From Pseudomonas lutea (GTDB taxonomy: Bacteria; Pseudomonadota; Gammaproteobacteria; Pseudomonadales; Pseudomonadaceae): a stretch of 64,000 bases of DNA. Location of the stretch: contig NZ_JRMB01000001.1 of the NCBI RefSeq assembly GCF_000759445.1, positions 1,798,001 through 1,862,000 on the forward strand, given 5' to 3'. Shown piece by piece: positions 63,260-64,000 of this stretch. The translations under genes were made by a program, and so were the position numbers. Within the stretch, counting starts at the first letter, position 1; every line of letters starts with the position of its first letter. The notes under the pieces were generated by a model. It searched no databases and was not told the DNA's origin. It saw only the letters and a list, made by a program, of their open reading frames with translations.

Positions 63260-64000
63260 ATGCGAAATAACCAGCCCGTCACTCAACGCGAACGGACTTT
63301 CCCGGCGCAGCAACGGTTGATTTCCACCACTGATGCGCGCGGCGTCATTACGTATTGCAACGACGCCTTCATAGAAATCAGCGGTTTTTCCAAAGATGAG
63401 CTGATCACCTCCCCGCACAATACGGTGCGCCATCCCGACGTCCCGTCTGCGGTGTTCGAGCACATGTGGGCCACGCTCAAGCAGGGCCTGCCGTGGATGG
63501 GCATTGTCAAAAACCGCTGCAAGAACGGCGATCACTACTGGGTCAACGCCTACGTGACCCCGGTTTTCGAGAACAAGCAGGTGGTGGGCTTCGAGTCCGT
63601 GCGCATCAAGCCGACTGCCGAACAGATCCGCCGCGCCGAAGCGCTCTACAAACGCCTCAACAGCGGCAAAAGCGCTGTGCCAAGCCGTGACAAATGGCTG
63701 CCGATGTTGCAGGACTGGCTGCCGTTCATTCTGGTCAGCCAGCTGAGTTTTCTGATCGGCGTCTGGCTAAACTCCCCGTGGGGCTTCCTGCTGGCCGCTG
63801 CGCTCTCCGTGCCACTGGGTCTGCTGGGCCTGAGCTGGCAACAGCGCGGCCTCAAGCGCCTGCTGCGTCTGGCCGAGCAAACCACGTCCGACCCGTTGAT
63901 CGCGCAGATGTACACCGACAGTCGTGGCGCTCAGGCGCGCCTCGAAATGTCGATCCTCAGCCAAGAGGCCCGTCTGAAGACCTGCCTGACCCGGCTGCAG
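63260..64000 (+). CDS. aer: Aer-like PAS methyl-accepting chemotaxis protein (3' end outside window)
   Basis: The frame is open from ATG 63260 to the end of the window (247 residues). A PAS domain at 10-120 has the Aer pattern VITYCNDAFIEISGFSKDELI, NTVRHPDVPSAVFEHMW and RCKNGDHYWVNAYVTPV (read in parts), the FAD-binding type. It is followed by a hydrophobic double helix (about 155-195, LPFILVSQLSFLIGVWLN then LLAAALSVPLGLLGLSW). The helical part after that leads toward a signalling domain that is cut off. Aer senses redox state for energy taxis. A sigma-28 promoter precedes it. Confidence 0.9.
   Translation, partial: MRNNQPVTQRERTFPAQQRLISTTDARGVITYCNDAFIEISGFSKDELITSPHNTVRHPDVPSAVFEHMWATLKQGLPWMGIVKNRCKNGDHYWVNAYVTPVFENKQVVGFESVRIKPTAEQIRRAEALYKRLNSGKSAVPSRDKWLPMLQDWLPFILVSQLSFLIGVWLNSPWGFLLAAALSVPLGLLGLSWQQRGLKRLLRLAEQTTSDPLIAQMYTDSRGAQARLEMSILSQEARLKTCLTRLQ

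Overview
This is a high-GC bacterial chromosome segment that reads as Pseudomonas, most likely the fluorescens/syringae/putida side of the genus rather than P. aeruginosa. The evidence is typical Pseudomonas gene content (eutBC with an eat-type permease, msuD-sfnR, soxR beside a small monooxygenase, type 2 argC, DUF2790 proteins) and intergenic regions packed with Pseudomonas REP palindromes of three types: GTAGGAGCCGGCTTGCTGG, GTAGGAGCGCGCTTGCCCG and GGGACCGGCTTCAGCCGGG. I see no rRNA, tRNA, prophage, insertion sequence, transposase or CRISPR array. The assignment rests on motif and family recognition by eye; no database search was run.

Layout. 1-6.1 kb: end of an EamA transporter, a beta-hydroxyacid dehydrogenase, a GntR regulator and allophanate hydrolase (atzF), a 1-kb repeat block, and an exported dienelactone-hydrolase-like protein. 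6.3-10.4 kb: a small SnoaL-like exported protein, LysR divergent from argC, and a CaiB/BaiF CoA-transferase. 10.5-15.7 kb: ethanolamine catabolism (eutC, eutB, permease) with a divergent AraC-type regulator. 16-18 kb: an unusual UvrD/Fbh1-like helicase. 18.1-21.1 kb: two tiny secreted proteins divergent from an OmpR/EnvZ-type two-component pair. 21.5-24.4 kb: a large exported helical-repeat protein translationally coupled to a DUF3142 protein. 25.4-29.4 kb: CitMHS transporter plus two AtuA-like proteins, divergent from LysR. 29.7-34.0 kb: Fur-box-preceded efeU-efeO-efeB-efeM ferrous iron uptake operon. 35.8-40.3 kb: molybdopterin oxidoreductase, cytochrome b and an exported protein, divergent from a heavy-metal-type two-component system, with two matching operator boxes between them. 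40.5-46.8 kb: a PL7 alginate lyase and a MarR-controlled aromatic-acid-type efflux operon. 47.9-51.7 kb: aldo/keto reductase, ZntB-like transporter, PitA. 52.5-57.4 kb: methanesulfonate monooxygenase msuD with the sigma-54 activator sfnR, a soxR/monooxygenase pair around a near-perfect SoxR box, and an FAD protein. 57.9-64 kb: rlmM, acnA, a CPBP membrane protease and the start of an aerotaxis receptor behind a flagellar (FliA) promoter.

The most unusual aspect is the intergenic DNA. Seven stretches of 0.4-1.8 kb are built from tandem or nested copies of REP pairs with distinct unit lengths (35 bp inside a ~250-bp macro-unit; ~510 bp; ~250 bp; 111 bp x8; 131 bp x3; 36 bp x3; 43 bp x4). One of them, at 24.4-25.4 kb, has captured the 3' ends of both flanking genes. 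No REP-associated transposase is in the window. Several regulatory sites can be read directly: Fur, SoxR, FliA, two LysR boxes, a heavy-metal response-regulator box pair, a MarR-type palindrome and OmpR-type direct repeats. The GntR gene has no ATG, GTG or TTG at the position its conserved N-terminus requires.
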